A DNA stretch of 64,000 nucleotides from Streptomyces peucetius (GTDB lineage: Bacteria > Actinomycetota > Actinomycetes > Streptomycetales > Streptomycetaceae). Positions 53,348 to 62,601 of this stretch are shown here, piece by piece. The stretch is taken from positions 7,936,001 to 8,000,000 of the forward strand of contig NZ_CP107567.1 in assembly GCF_025854275.1 (NCBI RefSeq). Reading direction: 5' to 3'. The position numbers and the translations under genes were made by a program. The notes under the pieces are model-generated. The model searched no databases. It saw only the letters and a list, made by a program, of their open reading frames with translations, and was not told the DNA's origin. Positions within the stretch are counted from its first letter, which is position 1, and each line of letters begins with the position of its first letter.

Positions 53348-56300
53348 ATGATGCTCATTCCATGCCCCTGGTGCGGACCTCGTGACGAGGCCGAATTCCA
53401 CTACGGCGGCCAGGCGCACGTGCCCTACCCCGAGGGCCCTGCGGCCCTGACCGACGAGGACTGGGCGCGCTACCTGTTCTTCCGCGACAACCCCAAGGGC
53501 CCCTTCGCCGAGCGCTGGAGCCACGCCGACGGCTGCCGCCGCTGGTTCAACGCCGTCCGGAACACGGCGACCAACGAGATCCTCGCCGTGTACCGGGCCG
53601 GCGAGCCGGAGCCGCACACCACCCCCTCCGCCGAGCCGCGTCCGGCGCCGACGGCCGGCGACAGGCACGTCGACGGCGGCAGGAGGACGCAGCCCACAGC
53701 AGGGGCCGGCAGCCGGCCCACGTTCTCCGGACGGACCGGGACGGCGGACGAGACCACGACCACGACCACGCAGCCCTTCCGCCTGCCCACCGGCGGCCGG
53801 GTGTCGCGGAACCAGCCCCTCACCTTCCGCTTCGACGGCGTGGAGTACGAGGGCTACCGGGGCGACACCCTCGCCTCCGCCCTCCTCGCCAACGGCGTCA
53901 TCCAGGCCGGCACGAGCATCAAGCTCGGCCGCCCGCGCGGCATCTTCTCCGCAGGCGTCGAGGAACCCAACGCCGTCGTCCAGATCGAGGCCCCCTTCCC
54001 CGAGCCGATGCTCCCTGCGACAGCCGTCGAACTCTACGACGGCCTGGTCGCGAGCAGCCTGCCCGGCCAGGGCCGCCTCGCCACCGAACCGGACCCCGCC
54101 CGCTACGACGCCGTCCACGCACACTGCGACCTGCTCGTCGTCGGCGCCGGACCCGCCGGACTCGCCGCCGCGTCCGCCGCCGCCGGCAGCGGAGCCCGCG
54201 TCATCCTCGCCGACGACCAGCCCGAACTCGGCGGCAGCCTGCTCGGCACGGGCGACCTCCTCGACTGGGCGGACGAGACCGGCCGCGAACTCGAAGCCGC
54301 TCCCGACGTACGTGTGCTGCGCCGCACCACCGTGTTCGGCTACTACGACGGCAACCACCTCCTCGCCGTCGAGCGCCGCACCAACCACCTCGGCGCCGAC
54401 GCCCCCGGGCACGTCTCCCGCGAACGCATCTGGCGGATCCGCGCCCGGCGCGTCGTCCTCGCCACCGGAGCCCACGAGCGCTCGCTCGCCTTCGCGGACA
54501 ACGACCGCCCCGGTGTGATGCTGGCGGGCTCGGCCCGCACGTACGCAGGCCGCCACGGTGTTCTGCCCGGCCGCCGCGCCGTCGTCTTCACCACCAACGA
54601 CAGCGCCTACGCCGCAGCTCTCCATCTTGCCGAGGCGGGCCTGCACATCGCCGCGATCGTCGACACCCGCTCCGAGCCGGGGGAGTGGGCGCGCCATGCC
54701 CGGGAAGCCGGGATCGAGGTGCTGACCGGACATGCCGTCACCGGCACGGAAGGCGACACGCGTCTCACCGCGGTGACCGCCGCCCGCTACGGGGAGTCCA
54801 CGGCACGCCGGGAGTTCGCCGTCGACCTGCTGCTGGTCTCCGGCGGCTGGAACCCCGTGGCCCACCTCTTCAGCCAGGCCGGCGGCAAGCTGCGCTACGA
54901 CGACACGCTCGGCTCCTTCGTCCCCGACACCTGCCGCCAGGCCGTCGAGGCCGCGGGCAGCGCGAACGGCGTCCTCCACCTGGCCGGGGCTCTCGCACAG
55001 GGCGCCGCCGCCGGCGCCCGCGCCATCGAGGCCGAGAGCTACACCTGTGAGGCGCCCCGCCTTCCCGACGTTGCTGCCGCCGTACCGCAGGCCCCTCCCA
55101 TGCAGGTCTTCACCGTTCCCGGTGCGACCGGAGCACCCCGATTCGTCGACCTCCAGCGCGACGTCACGGTCGACGACCTGGCGCGCGCGACCGGCTCCGG
55201 TCTGCGCTCGGTCGAGCACACCAAGCGCTACACCACGGCCGGCACCGCGGGCGACCAGGGCAAGACCTCCGGAGTCCTGGCGAGCGGCGTCGTCGCCGAA
55301 CTCCTCGGCGTCGACATCTCCGCCCTCGGCACCACCACCTTCCGGCCGCCCTACACGCCGGTCTCGTTCGCGGCGCTGGCGGGCCGCGGCCGCGGCCCGC
55401 TGCTCGACCCGATCCGTACAACGCCCCTGCACGACTGGCATGTCGCGCGCGGCGCCCTGTTCGAGAACGTCGGACAGTGGAAGCGCCCCTGGTACTACCC
55501 GCACGACGGCGAGGACATGGAGACCGCCGTGCTGCGCGAGTGCGCCGCCGCCCGCGAGGGCGTCGCGTTCATGGACGCCTCCACCCTCGGCAAGATCGAC
55601 GTACAGGGCCCGGACGCCGGCGCCTTCCTCGACCTGCTCTACACCAACATGATGAGCACCCTGAAGGTCGGCATGATCCGCTACGGCGTGATGTGCCGCC
55701 CCGACGGAATGGTCTTCGACGACGGCACCGTCATCCGCCTGACGCCGGACCGTTTCCTCATCACCACGACCACGGGCAACGCCGCCGCCGTGCTGGACTG
55801 GATGGAGGAGTGGCTCCAGACCGAGTGGCCGCACCTGCGCGTGCACTGCACCTCGGTCACCGAACAGTGGGCAACCGTGGCACTGGTCGGCCCGAACTCC
55901 CGGGCGGTGCTGGGTGAGCTCGCGCCGACGCTGGGGGTGGACAACGACAGCTTCGCGTTCATGGCATGGCGGGACACGACGGTCGCGGGCATCGAGGCCC
56001 GGGTGTGCCGGATCAGCTTCTCCGGCGAACTGGCCTACGAGATCAACGTCTCCCCGTGGCACGCGAGGGCGCTGTGGGAGGCACTGTGCGAGGCGGGCCG
56101 GCCGTTCGGCATCACCCCGTACGGCACGGAGACGATGCACGTCCTGCGCGCCGAGAAGGGTTACCCGATCGTCGGCCAGGACACCGACGGCACGGTGACC
56201 CCGCAGGACCTCGGCATGAGCTGGGTGGTGTCGAAGAAGAAGCCCGACTTCATCGGCAAGCGCTCCCACGCCCGTGCCGACACGGTGCGCCCCGACCGCA

Positions 56301-56587
56301 AGCACCTGGTCGGTCTGCTCCCCGAGGACCCCGGCACCTTCCTCCCCGAGGGCACGCACCTGGTCGCCGACAGTGTGCTGCCCGCCCCACCCGTCCCGAT
56401 GCTCGGCCACGTCACGTCCAGCTACCACAGCGCCGCCCTCGGCCGGACCTTCGCCCTCGCCCTGGTCAAGGGCGGCCGCGACCGCATCGGAGAGCGGCTC
56501 TACGCCCCCTTGGGCGACCGACTGGTCCCGGTGACCGTCGCCAGCCCTGTTCTCTACGACCCCGAGGGAGCCCGCCGCGATGGCTGA
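53348..56587 (+). CDS. Sarcosine oxidase delta-alpha fusion (SoxD-SoxA)
   Basis: 1,079 residues in one unbroken frame. Residues 1-86 are SoxD: zinc ligands Cys6/Cys9 in IPCPWCGPRDEAEFHYGG and His59/Cys63 in WSHADGCRRWF. Residues 87-141 are a Pro/Thr/Gly-rich linker ending in a run of six Thr. From 142 (QPFRLPTGGRVSRNQPLTF) it is full-length SoxA: 2Fe-2S-like N-terminal fold, VVGAGPAGLAAASAAAGSG (NAD site ~265-280), and C-terminal GcvT domains that bind THF. SoxD and SoxA are normally separate proteins. No plausible start codon exists at the SoxA boundary, so a fused product is the simplest reading. Confidence 0.88.
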   Translation: MMLIPCPWCGPRDEAEFHYGGQAHVPYPEGPAALTDEDWARYLFFRDNPKGPFAERWSHADGCRRWFNAVRNTATNEILAVYRAGEPEPHTTPSAEPRPAPTAGDRHVDGGRRTQPTAGAGSRPTFSGRTGTADETTTTTTQPFRLPTGGRVSRNQPLTFRFDGVEYEGYRGDTLASALLANGVIQAGTSIKLGRPRGIFSAGVEEPNAVVQIEAPFPEPMLPATAVELYDGLVASSLPGQGRLATEPDPARYDAVHAHCDLLVVGAGPAGLAAASAAAGSGARVILADDQPELGGSLLGTGDLLDWADETGRELEAAPDVRVLRRTTVFGYYDGNHLLAVERRTNHLGADAPGHVSRERIWRIRARRVVLATGAHERSLAFADNDRPGVMLAGSARTYAGRHGVLPGRRAVVFTTNDSAYAAALHLAEAGLHIAAIVDTRSEPGEWARHAREAGIEVLTGHAVTGTEGDTRLTAVTAARYGESTARREFAVDLLLVSGGWNPVAHLFSQAGGKLRYDDTLGSFVPDTCRQAVEAAGSANGVLHLAGALAQGAAAGARAIEAESYTCEAPRLPDVAAAVPQAPPMQVFTVPGATGAPRFVDLQRDVTVDDLARATGSGLRSVEHTKRYTTAGTAGDQGKTSGVLASGVVAELLGVDISALGTTTFRPPYTPVSFAALAGRGRGPLLDPIRTTPLHDWHVARGALFENVGQWKRPWYYPHDGEDMETAVLRECAAAREGVAFMDASTLGKIDVQGPDAGAFLDLLYTNMMSTLKVGMIRYGVMCRPDGMVFDDGTVIRLTPDRFLITTTTGNAAAVLDWMEEWLQTEWPHLRVHCTSVTEQWATVALVGPNSRAVLGELAPTLGVDNDSFAFMAWRDTTVAGIEARVCRISFSGELAYEINVSPWHARALWEALCEAGRPFGITPYGTETMHVLRAEKGYPIVGQDTDGTVTPQDLGMSWVVSKKKPDFIGKRSHARADTVRPDRKHLVGLLPEDPGTFLPEGTHLVADSVLPAPPVPMLGHVTSSYHSAALGRTFALALVKGGRDRIGERLYAPLGDRLVPVTVASPVLYDPEGARRDG

Positions 56588-57185
56588 CACCGCCCTTCCC
56601 ATCCCGCTCCAAAGCCCCCTGACGGATGCCGCCGACCGACTGGCCGCCGCGACCCGCGCTTCCCAGGGCGCGGTCCGACTGGCCGAACTCCCCTTCCTGG
56701 CTCAGGTCGACGTCCGTCTCGACGCCAAGGGAGCGGCAGCGGACGCCGTCGGGCTCGCGCTGGATCTCCAACTGCCCCTCGAACCCAACACCGTCGTACG
56801 CGCCGGGGAGCTGACGGCTCTGTGGCTCGGTCCCGACGAGTGGCTGGTGGTCGGCCCGCCGGGCAGCCAGAAGGACCTTCAGAGCCGGATCCGCGGGGCC
56901 GCCGGTGAGGAGCCCGTATCCGTCACCGACGTCTCCGCCCAGCGAACCACCCTCCTCGTCGCAGGTCCACGCGCCCGAGACCTGCTGGCACACGGCTGCC
57001 CGCTCGATCTCCACCCGCGCACCTTCGAGCCCGGACGCTGCGCCCAGACCACCCTCGCCCGCGCCCAGATCGTGCTGGTCGCCCGGGAAGAACCCAGAGC
57101 CGGGTTCTGGGTGCTGGTCCGCTCGTCCTTCGCCGGCTACCTGACGGACTGGCTGCTGGACGCGGCCGCGGAATGGACGGCCTGA
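56580..57185 (+). CDS. soxG: Heterotetrameric sarcosine oxidase, gamma subunit
   Basis: 201 residues, ATG overlapping the soxDA stop by 8 bp. Motifs LAELPFLAQVDVRLD, LGPDEWLVVGPPGS, VSVTDVSAQRTTLLVAGPRA and CPLDLHPRTFEPGRCAQTTL match SoxG/YgfZ-type folate-binding fold proteins. It completes the complex and is the last gene of the operon from 47514. The usual soxBDAG gene order is kept despite the D-A fusion. Confidence 0.92.
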   Translation: MADTALPIPLQSPLTDAADRLAAATRASQGAVRLAELPFLAQVDVRLDAKGAAADAVGLALDLQLPLEPNTVVRAGELTALWLGPDEWLVVGPPGSQKDLQSRIRGAAGEEPVSVTDVSAQRTTLLVAGPRARDLLAHGCPLDLHPRTFEPGRCAQTTLARAQIVLVAREEPRAGFWVLVRSSFAGYLTDWLLDAAAEWTA

Positions 57186-57586
57186 GGCCGGCGGGCTCGC
57201 ACGGCAAACTGCCGCACGCCTCGCCGGTTCGACGGTATGACGGCTGCACGGTGCCACAAGGCCGGCGATGCGGTGAACCGCTCCGGGGCCGATGGAGCCT
57301 CGGACCCGGAGCGGTATAGACCCGGACGTCGGGCCCACCGGAATCCCTGAGGGCAGCCGTACCCACGCCGCGGGCGGCATGGACGGTCCACTTCAAGGGG
57401 CAAGCGACACACAGGCTCACCCGGCACACCGCCTACATCAGCCCCCTGGCCTCAGCCCAGACGGCAGTGTGCTCGCCGCCCACGATGCCAGCGGGGTCGC
57501 CCCGTCCGGGACGCCCGCACTGGGAACACCTGATGATGACTCAGCAACACCCGAAACCCGCCCCGGCGGCGACCGACCCATACATT
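57186..57586. other. 400-bp gap between convergent operons
   Basis: Lies between the sox operon and the convergent dehydratase gene. No gene or strong hairpin was recognised. It marks the right boundary of the C1 island. Confidence 0.5.
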
Positions 57587-58555
57587 TCAGCCATCGAGGA
57601 CCTCGGTGAACCGCTGGGCACTGATGTTGCCGCCGGAGATGATGACGCCGATCCTGCGCGGAACGCGGTCGATCCGGTGGGCCAGCAGGGCGGCCAGGGC
57701 GCTCGCTCCGCTGGGTTCGACGACGATCTTCATGCGTTCGAAGGCGAACCGCATCGAGTCACGAATCTGATCGTCGTTGACCAGGGCGATGCCGTCCACG
57801 AGCCGCTGGTTGAGGGAGAAGGTGAGCTCCCCGGGAATGTCCGCGGCCTGACCGTCGGCGATGGTACGGGGCACCGGGATGGAGACGCGCCGGCCGGCTT
57901 CCAGGGACCGCTTGGTGTCGTCGCCGCCTTCCGGCTCGACGCCGATCACTCTCACTCCGGGCAGAAGTCCCTTGGCGGCCGTGGCGCTTCCGGCGATCAG
58001 GCCCCCGCCTCCGACGGGCACAATCAGGGCGTCAAGGTCGCCGACCTCCTCGATCAGCTCAAGCGCGGCCGTGCCTTGTCCGGCGATCACGTGCGGGTGC
58101 TCGTACGGAGGTATGAGCGTCAGACCGCGGTCGGCGGCGAGCGCTTCCCCGATCGCGACCCGGTCGCCGGTGTAGCGGTCGTAGGTGACGATCTCCGCTC
58201 CGTAGTCGGCCGTCGCTGCCATCTTGGAGTGTGGTGTGTCCTTCGGCATGAGGATCACGGCGCTGGTGCCGAGCTCTCGGGCAGCGAGGGCGACGGCCTG
58301 CGCGTGGTTGCCGGAGGAGTAGGCGGCGATTCCCTTCGCCAGTTGCTCGGCGGACAGCTGTGACGCGGCGTTGTACGCCCCGCGGAACTTGAACGCTCCG
58401 ATGCGCTGGAAGTTCTCGCATTTGACGAAGACTTCCGCGCCGCTCAGGCCGTCCAGCGTGCGCGAGCGCAGCACGGGAGTGCGGTGGGCGACGCCTTTGA
58501 TCCGCACGGCGGCGTCGCGGACGTTCTCCAGGGTGATGTGCGGGGTGTCGGTCAT
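57587..58555 (-). CDS. PLP-dependent threonine/serine dehydratase
   Basis: 322 residues. PLP-lysine motif RIGAFKFRGAYNA, YSSGNHAQAVALAARELG, PVGGGGLIAGSATA and EPSGASALAALLAH, C-terminal SGGNISAQRF. No regulatory ACT domain, so it is a catabolic-type enzyme (threonine, serine or hydroxyaspartate). It is the last gene of an operon with a RidA-family deaminase and a PAS regulator, both of which suit a dehydratase that releases reactive enamines. Similar enzymes occur in hydroxyectoine use, so a compatible-solute link is possible but unproven. Confidence 0.88.
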   Translation of the reverse strand: MTDTPHITLENVRDAAVRIKGVAHRTPVLRSRTLDGLSGAEVFVKCENFQRIGAFKFRGAYNAASQLSAEQLAKGIAAYSSGNHAQAVALAARELGTSAVILMPKDTPHSKMAATADYGAEIVTYDRYTGDRVAIGEALAADRGLTLIPPYEHPHVIAGQGTAALELIEEVGDLDALIVPVGGGGLIAGSATAAKGLLPGVRVIGVEPEGGDDTKRSLEAGRRVSIPVPRTIADGQAADIPGELTFSLNQRLVDGIALVNDDQIRDSMRFAFERMKIVVEPSGASALAALLAHRIDRVPRRIGVIISGGNISAQRFTEVLDG

Positions 58556-59253
58556 GCCTGTGCTCCATCCTGGTCGGTGCCGACCGTCGCGCTGCGGTCC
58601 GGGCCGTTGGCGCCCCCGGTTCTGGCCTTGGCGAGGTAGCTGTAGGCGGAGGCCCGTGAGATGCCGAGTCGTTCCGCGACTTGCTGAGCTGCGCCGCGCA
58701 CGGCGAAGACACCATGGTCGTCGAGGCTGCTGAACAGCTCCAGGCGTTCACTGCGGCTGAGTTCGGACCACTTCTTGTTCTGCCGCAGTTGGTGAGCGTC
58801 GACGATCGCGTCCACCACGGAGCCGATGTCGTTGTCGAACGTGGTCGTCGGCATCGCGGCGGAACCGGTGACGCCGGCGAGTTCTCCGATCAGGGCGTGC
58901 GCCTGGTTCACCGCGGTGATGTCGACGTTGACGCACAGCGCCCCGAAGACCGTACCTGCGGAATCGCGCAGAACCATGGTCGACGACTTGACCAGCTTCC
59001 CGTCCTGGGTGCGGGTGATGTAGTTCAGCTCGTCGGTCGCCTCGTCGCCACGCGCGAGAATGCCCATGCCGATCTCGCTCATCGATCCGTCGACCGTACG
59101 TCCGGTGACCGTGCCCGCGATGGCGACGACGGACCTCTCCGGCCGGCGGAAGTCGTGGACGACCACCTCGCAGAAGGACCCCAGCGTCGTGACGATGCCG
59201 TCGATGACGGGGGCCAGCGCCGCGATGATGGCGTCCTGCTCCTCAGTCGACAC
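58552..59253 (-). CDS. YheO-PAS / HTH transcriptional regulator (DauR-like)
   Basis: 233 residues. GTG 59253 was chosen because GGAGG lies 6 nt upstream; it overlaps the Rid gene by 11 bp. N-terminal YheO-like PAS domain (FCEVVVHDFRRPERSVVAIA, DGKLVKSSTMVLRDSAG, ALCVNVDITAVNQAHALIGE) and C-terminal helix-turn-helix (GAAQQVAERLGISRASAYSY). Relatives such as DauR sense amino-acid catabolites. It probably regulates its own operon; it overlaps the dehydratase by ATGA. Confidence 0.85.
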   Translation of the reverse strand: MSTEEQDAIIAALAPVIDGIVTTLGSFCEVVVHDFRRPERSVVAIAGTVTGRTVDGSMSEIGMGILARGDEATDELNYITRTQDGKLVKSSTMVLRDSAGTVFGALCVNVDITAVNQAHALIGELAGVTGSAAMPTTTFDNDIGSVVDAIVDAHQLRQNKKWSELSRSERLELFSSLDDHGVFAVRGAAQQVAERLGISRASAYSYLAKARTGGANGPDRSATVGTDQDGAQA

Positions 59254-59659
59254 CGCTTGCCTCCGATGCCACAGGTACCCGGGCAAGAGCCTCGATCTCG
59301 ATGCAGCCGCCGTACGGCAGTGCCGCCACTCCGACGCAACTCCGGGCGGGGCGCGGCGAGGTGAAGAACCGTTCGTACGCAGCGTTGAGCCGGGCGCGGT
59401 CGGCGACGTCGGTCAGATAGGCCACCACCTTGATCACATCGGCGCGGACAGCGCCGGCCGATCTCAGGGCTTCGTCCAAGTTCGCGAGCGCCTGTGCGCA
59501 TTCGGCCTCGAACCCGCCCGGCACTAGAACACCGGGTTCGCTCACACCGAGGCGTCCGGACACTGCGACCAGATCACCGCTACGGAACGCCACCGAGTAG
59601 GGGTGTTCGTCGACTGGCTGCAGTGCGGCGTGGTCGACGTCCGGCTGATTGCCCGCCAT
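59243..59659 (-). CDS. RidA-family enamine/imine deaminase
   Basis: 138 residues. Conserved Rid-type features: PYSVAFRSGDLVAVSGRLGV, ECAQALANLDEALRSAGAVR, VIKVVAYLTDVADRARLN, and SCVGVAALPYGGCIEIEALA. Rid proteins hydrolyse 2-aminoacrylate or other imines released by PLP dehydratases to keto acids and ammonia, preventing enzyme damage. First gene of the operon with the regulator and dehydratase, a textbook functional pairing. Confidence 0.85.
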   Translation of the reverse strand: MAGNQPDVDHAALQPVDEHPYSVAFRSGDLVAVSGRLGVSEPGVLVPGGFEAECAQALANLDEALRSAGAVRADVIKVVAYLTDVADRARLNAAYERFFTSPRPARSCVGVAALPYGGCIEIEALARVPVASEASGVD

Positions 59660-60343
59660 CCATCCTCCTCAGGGACGGTCCGGATTCTGTATCAGAAGTC
59701 TAAGGCATTGGACAAAAATTCCAAAGTCCCGTGTTGGTCTCCGCCGTGGACGGCGCCCGGCCCGGTCACGAGAAAGGTGCTGGCACGGTGAACCCGAGCG
59801 GTGCAGGCCGCCGGTGCGGGTGACGCAGACCTGCAGACGGCCATGTCGGCCGTCGGCTCCGGCGACCGATGCTTCGAGGTGACGCGTCTCGGGCGGCTTT
59901 CCTGCACGGCGGCTTCTGCCGTCGAGGTCATGGGCACGGCTGCCGGTTCCGCCCCGGCAGAGGCTGCCGGTTCCGCCCCGGCAGAGACGGCAAGAAGACT
60001 CGCGCCGGGCGTGGAAGCGGTAGAGGGGACGACCGCGGACATTCCGTCTACTTAACGCCCTCTGAGAGACCCTCGCTTCCGGCTGTGGCCCGCCGTCCAC
60101 CCGCCGACCGGCCGCGAGGGATACCGGCCACCGCTGAAATGGCGGACAGCGGAAGGAAGCGATTGTCGTCGCCCCTGTGGGCTCCACGCCCCGGGCGCCC
60201 GAGGTGGGGATGGACTGGAACTCGGTGAGGTGTGTGCTGGGCGTGGTTGTCGGGCCTCTCCGCCGGAGTACGGGTGGTGGGTGCGTTGACCGGGGCGCGG
60301 TCCGTGTCGATGTGTCGCCCCTGGGGGCTGCCGTCGGCCGGGG
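59660..60343. other. Gap of about 680 bp with a short tandem repeat
   Basis: No supportable gene. Promoter elements of the Rid operon should lie near 59690-59720, where the sequence is AT-richer. It contains the 2 x 24-bp tandem repeat at 59939-59986. Confidence 0.5.
59939..59986. repeat. Two tandem 24-bp units
   Basis: The unit begins GCTGCCGGTTCCGCC and includes the self-complementary CTGCCGG...CCGGCAG, so each unit can form a small hairpin. Confidence 0.8.
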
Positions 60344-61696
60344 TCAACCGGGGAGGTCCGCCGACGGCAGGGCGAAGTTGTTGTCGAAGACGTGGTCGCG
60401 GTCGTAGCGCGACTTGAGGAGCACGAGCCGGTCCAGCACCGCCCCGGGGAAGGCGTCCTGCAACTGCTGTCGTCCGGTGCCCGTTTCGAAGCTCAGGTAG
60501 AGCCCCTTCAGGTGCGGGTGAAGCCGTTCCCAGTACCGGTCCAGGTTCTTGCGCCCCGTCGGCACGGTGGCGGCCATCAGCGAGAAGTTCTGCGTGCGGT
60601 GCGCGTAGGCTGTCGCGGTCGAGGGCGTGTCGTTGACCGCTCCGCCGACGGACCGCAGCTGCACCATGGGAGCCCTTCCGGTCACCAGCACCGACGCGAT
60701 GGCCGCGGCGGCGGGCTCGGTGAGGTGCTCGAGCAGCCCGGACCGCGACACCGTGAGCGGCTGCTGCGCGTACTGCGCCGCGTGCGTGGCCGGCAGCAAC
60801 TGGTGGTACGGGGTGACGAAGGCCTGGTTCTGCAGCACGGGTCCGGCGGACAGCACGGGTGCGAGCGCCTCGCGCGCAGTCTCGGGGTCCGCCCCCGCGT
60901 GCACGGTCATCGCCTGGGCGACGGACTGTCCACCGGGGCCCGACATGAGCGTCAGGAAGCTGGTGACCGTTCGGGGCGCCGCCTCCACGGCGGCCCCCCA
61001 CCGGGTGAGGAACGCGGCTGTGTCCCCTGCGTCGAACGTGGTGACCGCGGCGATCACGTCGCCCACCGGCTCGGCCTGGAACTCGAAGGCCGTCGCGACC
61101 CCGAAGTTGGCTCCCGCGCCGCGTACGGCCCAGAACAGGTCCGGGTCGTGTTCGGCGTCGGTGCGCACGAGGGAGCCGTCCGCCAGAACGAGTTCGGCGG
61201 CGCGCATGTGGTCGATGGTCAGGCCGTGCAGGCGGGACATGAGGCCGATACCGCCGGTGGTGGCCAGCCCGCCGACCCCGACGTCCCCGGTGTCTCCGGA
61301 GGACAGGGCCAGACCGTGGGGCGCGAGCTGGGCGGCGACGTCTCCCCAGCGGGCTCCCGCTTCCACGCGGACCAGTCCGGATCTGGCGTCGAGCACCTGC
61401 ACGGCGTTGAGACCGGAGAGGTCGACGACGATGCCGCCGTCGTTGGTGGAGCGGCCGCTGATGCCGTGGCCGCCGCTGCGCACGGTCAGGGGGAGCTGTG
61501 CGGTGCGGGCGTGGGCCAGGGCGGCTGCGATGTCCTCGTGATCGCGGACGCGTATCACGGCGGCCGGTGATCCGGTGCGGGTATAGGTGTGCCGCACGTT
61601 GTCGTAATCGCTGTGGCCCGGCCGGATCGCGACCGCGGCGAGACTGTCGGGAAGGGGCAGCCGAGAGGCCGGCGGTGAGCTGTCGATGGTGTGCAT
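60344..61696 (-). CDS. FAD-linked oxidoreductase, berberine-bridge-enzyme-like
   Basis: 450 residues. VAO/PCMH-type FAD domain with the covalent-flavin histidine motif LTVRSGGHGISGRSTNDGG, VEAGARWGDVAAQL, GVGGLATTGGIGLMSR and DPDLFWAVRGAGANFGVATA, and a C-terminal BBE segment ending NNFALPSADL. Such enzymes oxidise sugars, alkaloids or polyketides. It is the distal gene of a minus-strand cluster with the SDR-like and isochorismatase-like proteins, probably under the divergent TetR regulator. Substrate unknown. Confidence 0.88.
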   Translation of the reverse strand: MHTIDSSPPASRLPLPDSLAAVAIRPGHSDYDNVRHTYTRTGSPAAVIRVRDHEDIAAALAHARTAQLPLTVRSGGHGISGRSTNDGGIVVDLSGLNAVQVLDARSGLVRVEAGARWGDVAAQLAPHGLALSSGDTGDVGVGGLATTGGIGLMSRLHGLTIDHMRAAELVLADGSLVRTDAEHDPDLFWAVRGAGANFGVATAFEFQAEPVGDVIAAVTTFDAGDTAAFLTRWGAAVEAAPRTVTSFLTLMSGPGGQSVAQAMTVHAGADPETAREALAPVLSAGPVLQNQAFVTPYHQLLPATHAAQYAQQPLTVSRSGLLEHLTEPAAAAIASVLVTGRAPMVQLRSVGGAVNDTPSTATAYAHRTQNFSLMAATVPTGRKNLDRYWERLHPHLKGLYLSFETGTGRQQLQDAFPGAVLDRLVLLKSRYDRDHVFDNNFALPSADLPG

Positions 61697-61744
61697 GGAT
61701 GCCTCCGCGGACTCCGTACGGGGACGGGGATCCGCACGTGTTCT

Positions 61745-62497
61745 TTACTGGGGTGGGGTGGTCCGCACGCCGTGGGCGCGGGTGATCAGGTACTGCAGCG
61801 GGGCGTCGGCGTACGCGCCGCTGCGGGCGATGAGCCGGCCCGCGTGCTGCCCGAGGTCCTCGGCGCTGAACCAGCCGGGGTTGTCCGCTCCGATCGCGGC
61901 CCGTGGACGGGTGCGGATGGGGCCGATGATGAGCTCGTACACGCGCGGGCCCGCACCGTTCAGTTCCGCGTGCAGCGAGCGCACCAGCGACTTCTTCGCC
62001 GCGTTGGTGGCCCCCACGAGGGCGGAGAACGGATAGGGGATGTCCGCGCTGAAACCGCTCAGATGCACCAGCGCTCCCTCTCGGGACAGCAGGGGGGTGA
62101 GCGCCCGCAGCGCGTGGAAATGGCTCGTCAGGTTGGAGGCGATCATTTCCTCCCACTCACGGTCGGAGATGTCGAGGATGCCGGTGCGCTCCGGGCTGCC
62201 CCAGTCGCCGATGGTGATGACGGCGCCGTCCAGCGCGCCGTATCCGGACAGCTGGGCGCGCACCGATTCGCTGTCGGCGTCGCCGACATTGACCGGGTGG
62301 GTGATCAGGGTGCCGGGCCCGGCTTCCTTGACGTGGTCGGCGAGGCCGGCCAGTCGTTCCTCGCTGCGGCCGGTGGCCACGACGGTGGCTCCCTGGCGAA
62401 GCAGCGCGAGGGTCATTCCCTCGCCGATGCCGCCGGTCGCGCCCGCCACCAGAACGGTCCGCCCGGACAGCAGCCGGTCCTCCTGTATGTCGCTCAT
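61745..62497 (-). CDS. SDR-fold protein lacking the catalytic Tyr and Lys
   Basis: 250 residues from ATG 62497 (GGAGAG upstream). Cofactor motif VLVAGATGGIGEGMTLALLR (TGxxxGxG-type), VVATGRSEERLAGL, NVGDAD. Where classical SDRs read Y-G-A-S-K-A-A, this protein reads V-G-A-T-N-A-A (in FSALVGATNAAKKSLVRSL), so both catalytic Tyr and Lys are replaced. The serine strand LSGFSADIPYP is still present. It may be a non-enzymatic or alternative-chemistry SDR. Neighbours suggest a role with the BBE-like enzyme. Confidence 0.82.
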   Translation of the reverse strand: MSDIQEDRLLSGRTVLVAGATGGIGEGMTLALLRQGATVVATGRSEERLAGLADHVKEAGPGTLITHPVNVGDADSESVRAQLSGYGALDGAVITIGDWGSPERTGILDISDREWEEMIASNLTSHFHALRALTPLLSREGALVHLSGFSADIPYPFSALVGATNAAKKSLVRSLHAELNGAGPRVYELIIGPIRTRPRAAIGADNPGWFSAEDLGQHAGRLIARSGAYADAPLQYLITRAHGVRTTPPQ

Positions 62498-62601
62498 GAG
62501 GCGCTCTCCTCTCTGCGTGGCGGGCCGAGACCCGCTATGGGGTGGGTATGGATGGGTGCGTTGACTGGCCGGTACTCGCGGGTGCTCGCGCCGCCGCAGC
62601 C

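Noticed and set aside
53285..56602. 1,105-residue minus-strand open frame opposite soxDA
   Set aside because: Composition is Gly/Val/Arg-rich with no domains, and the plus-strand frame is a full sarcosine oxidase subunit.
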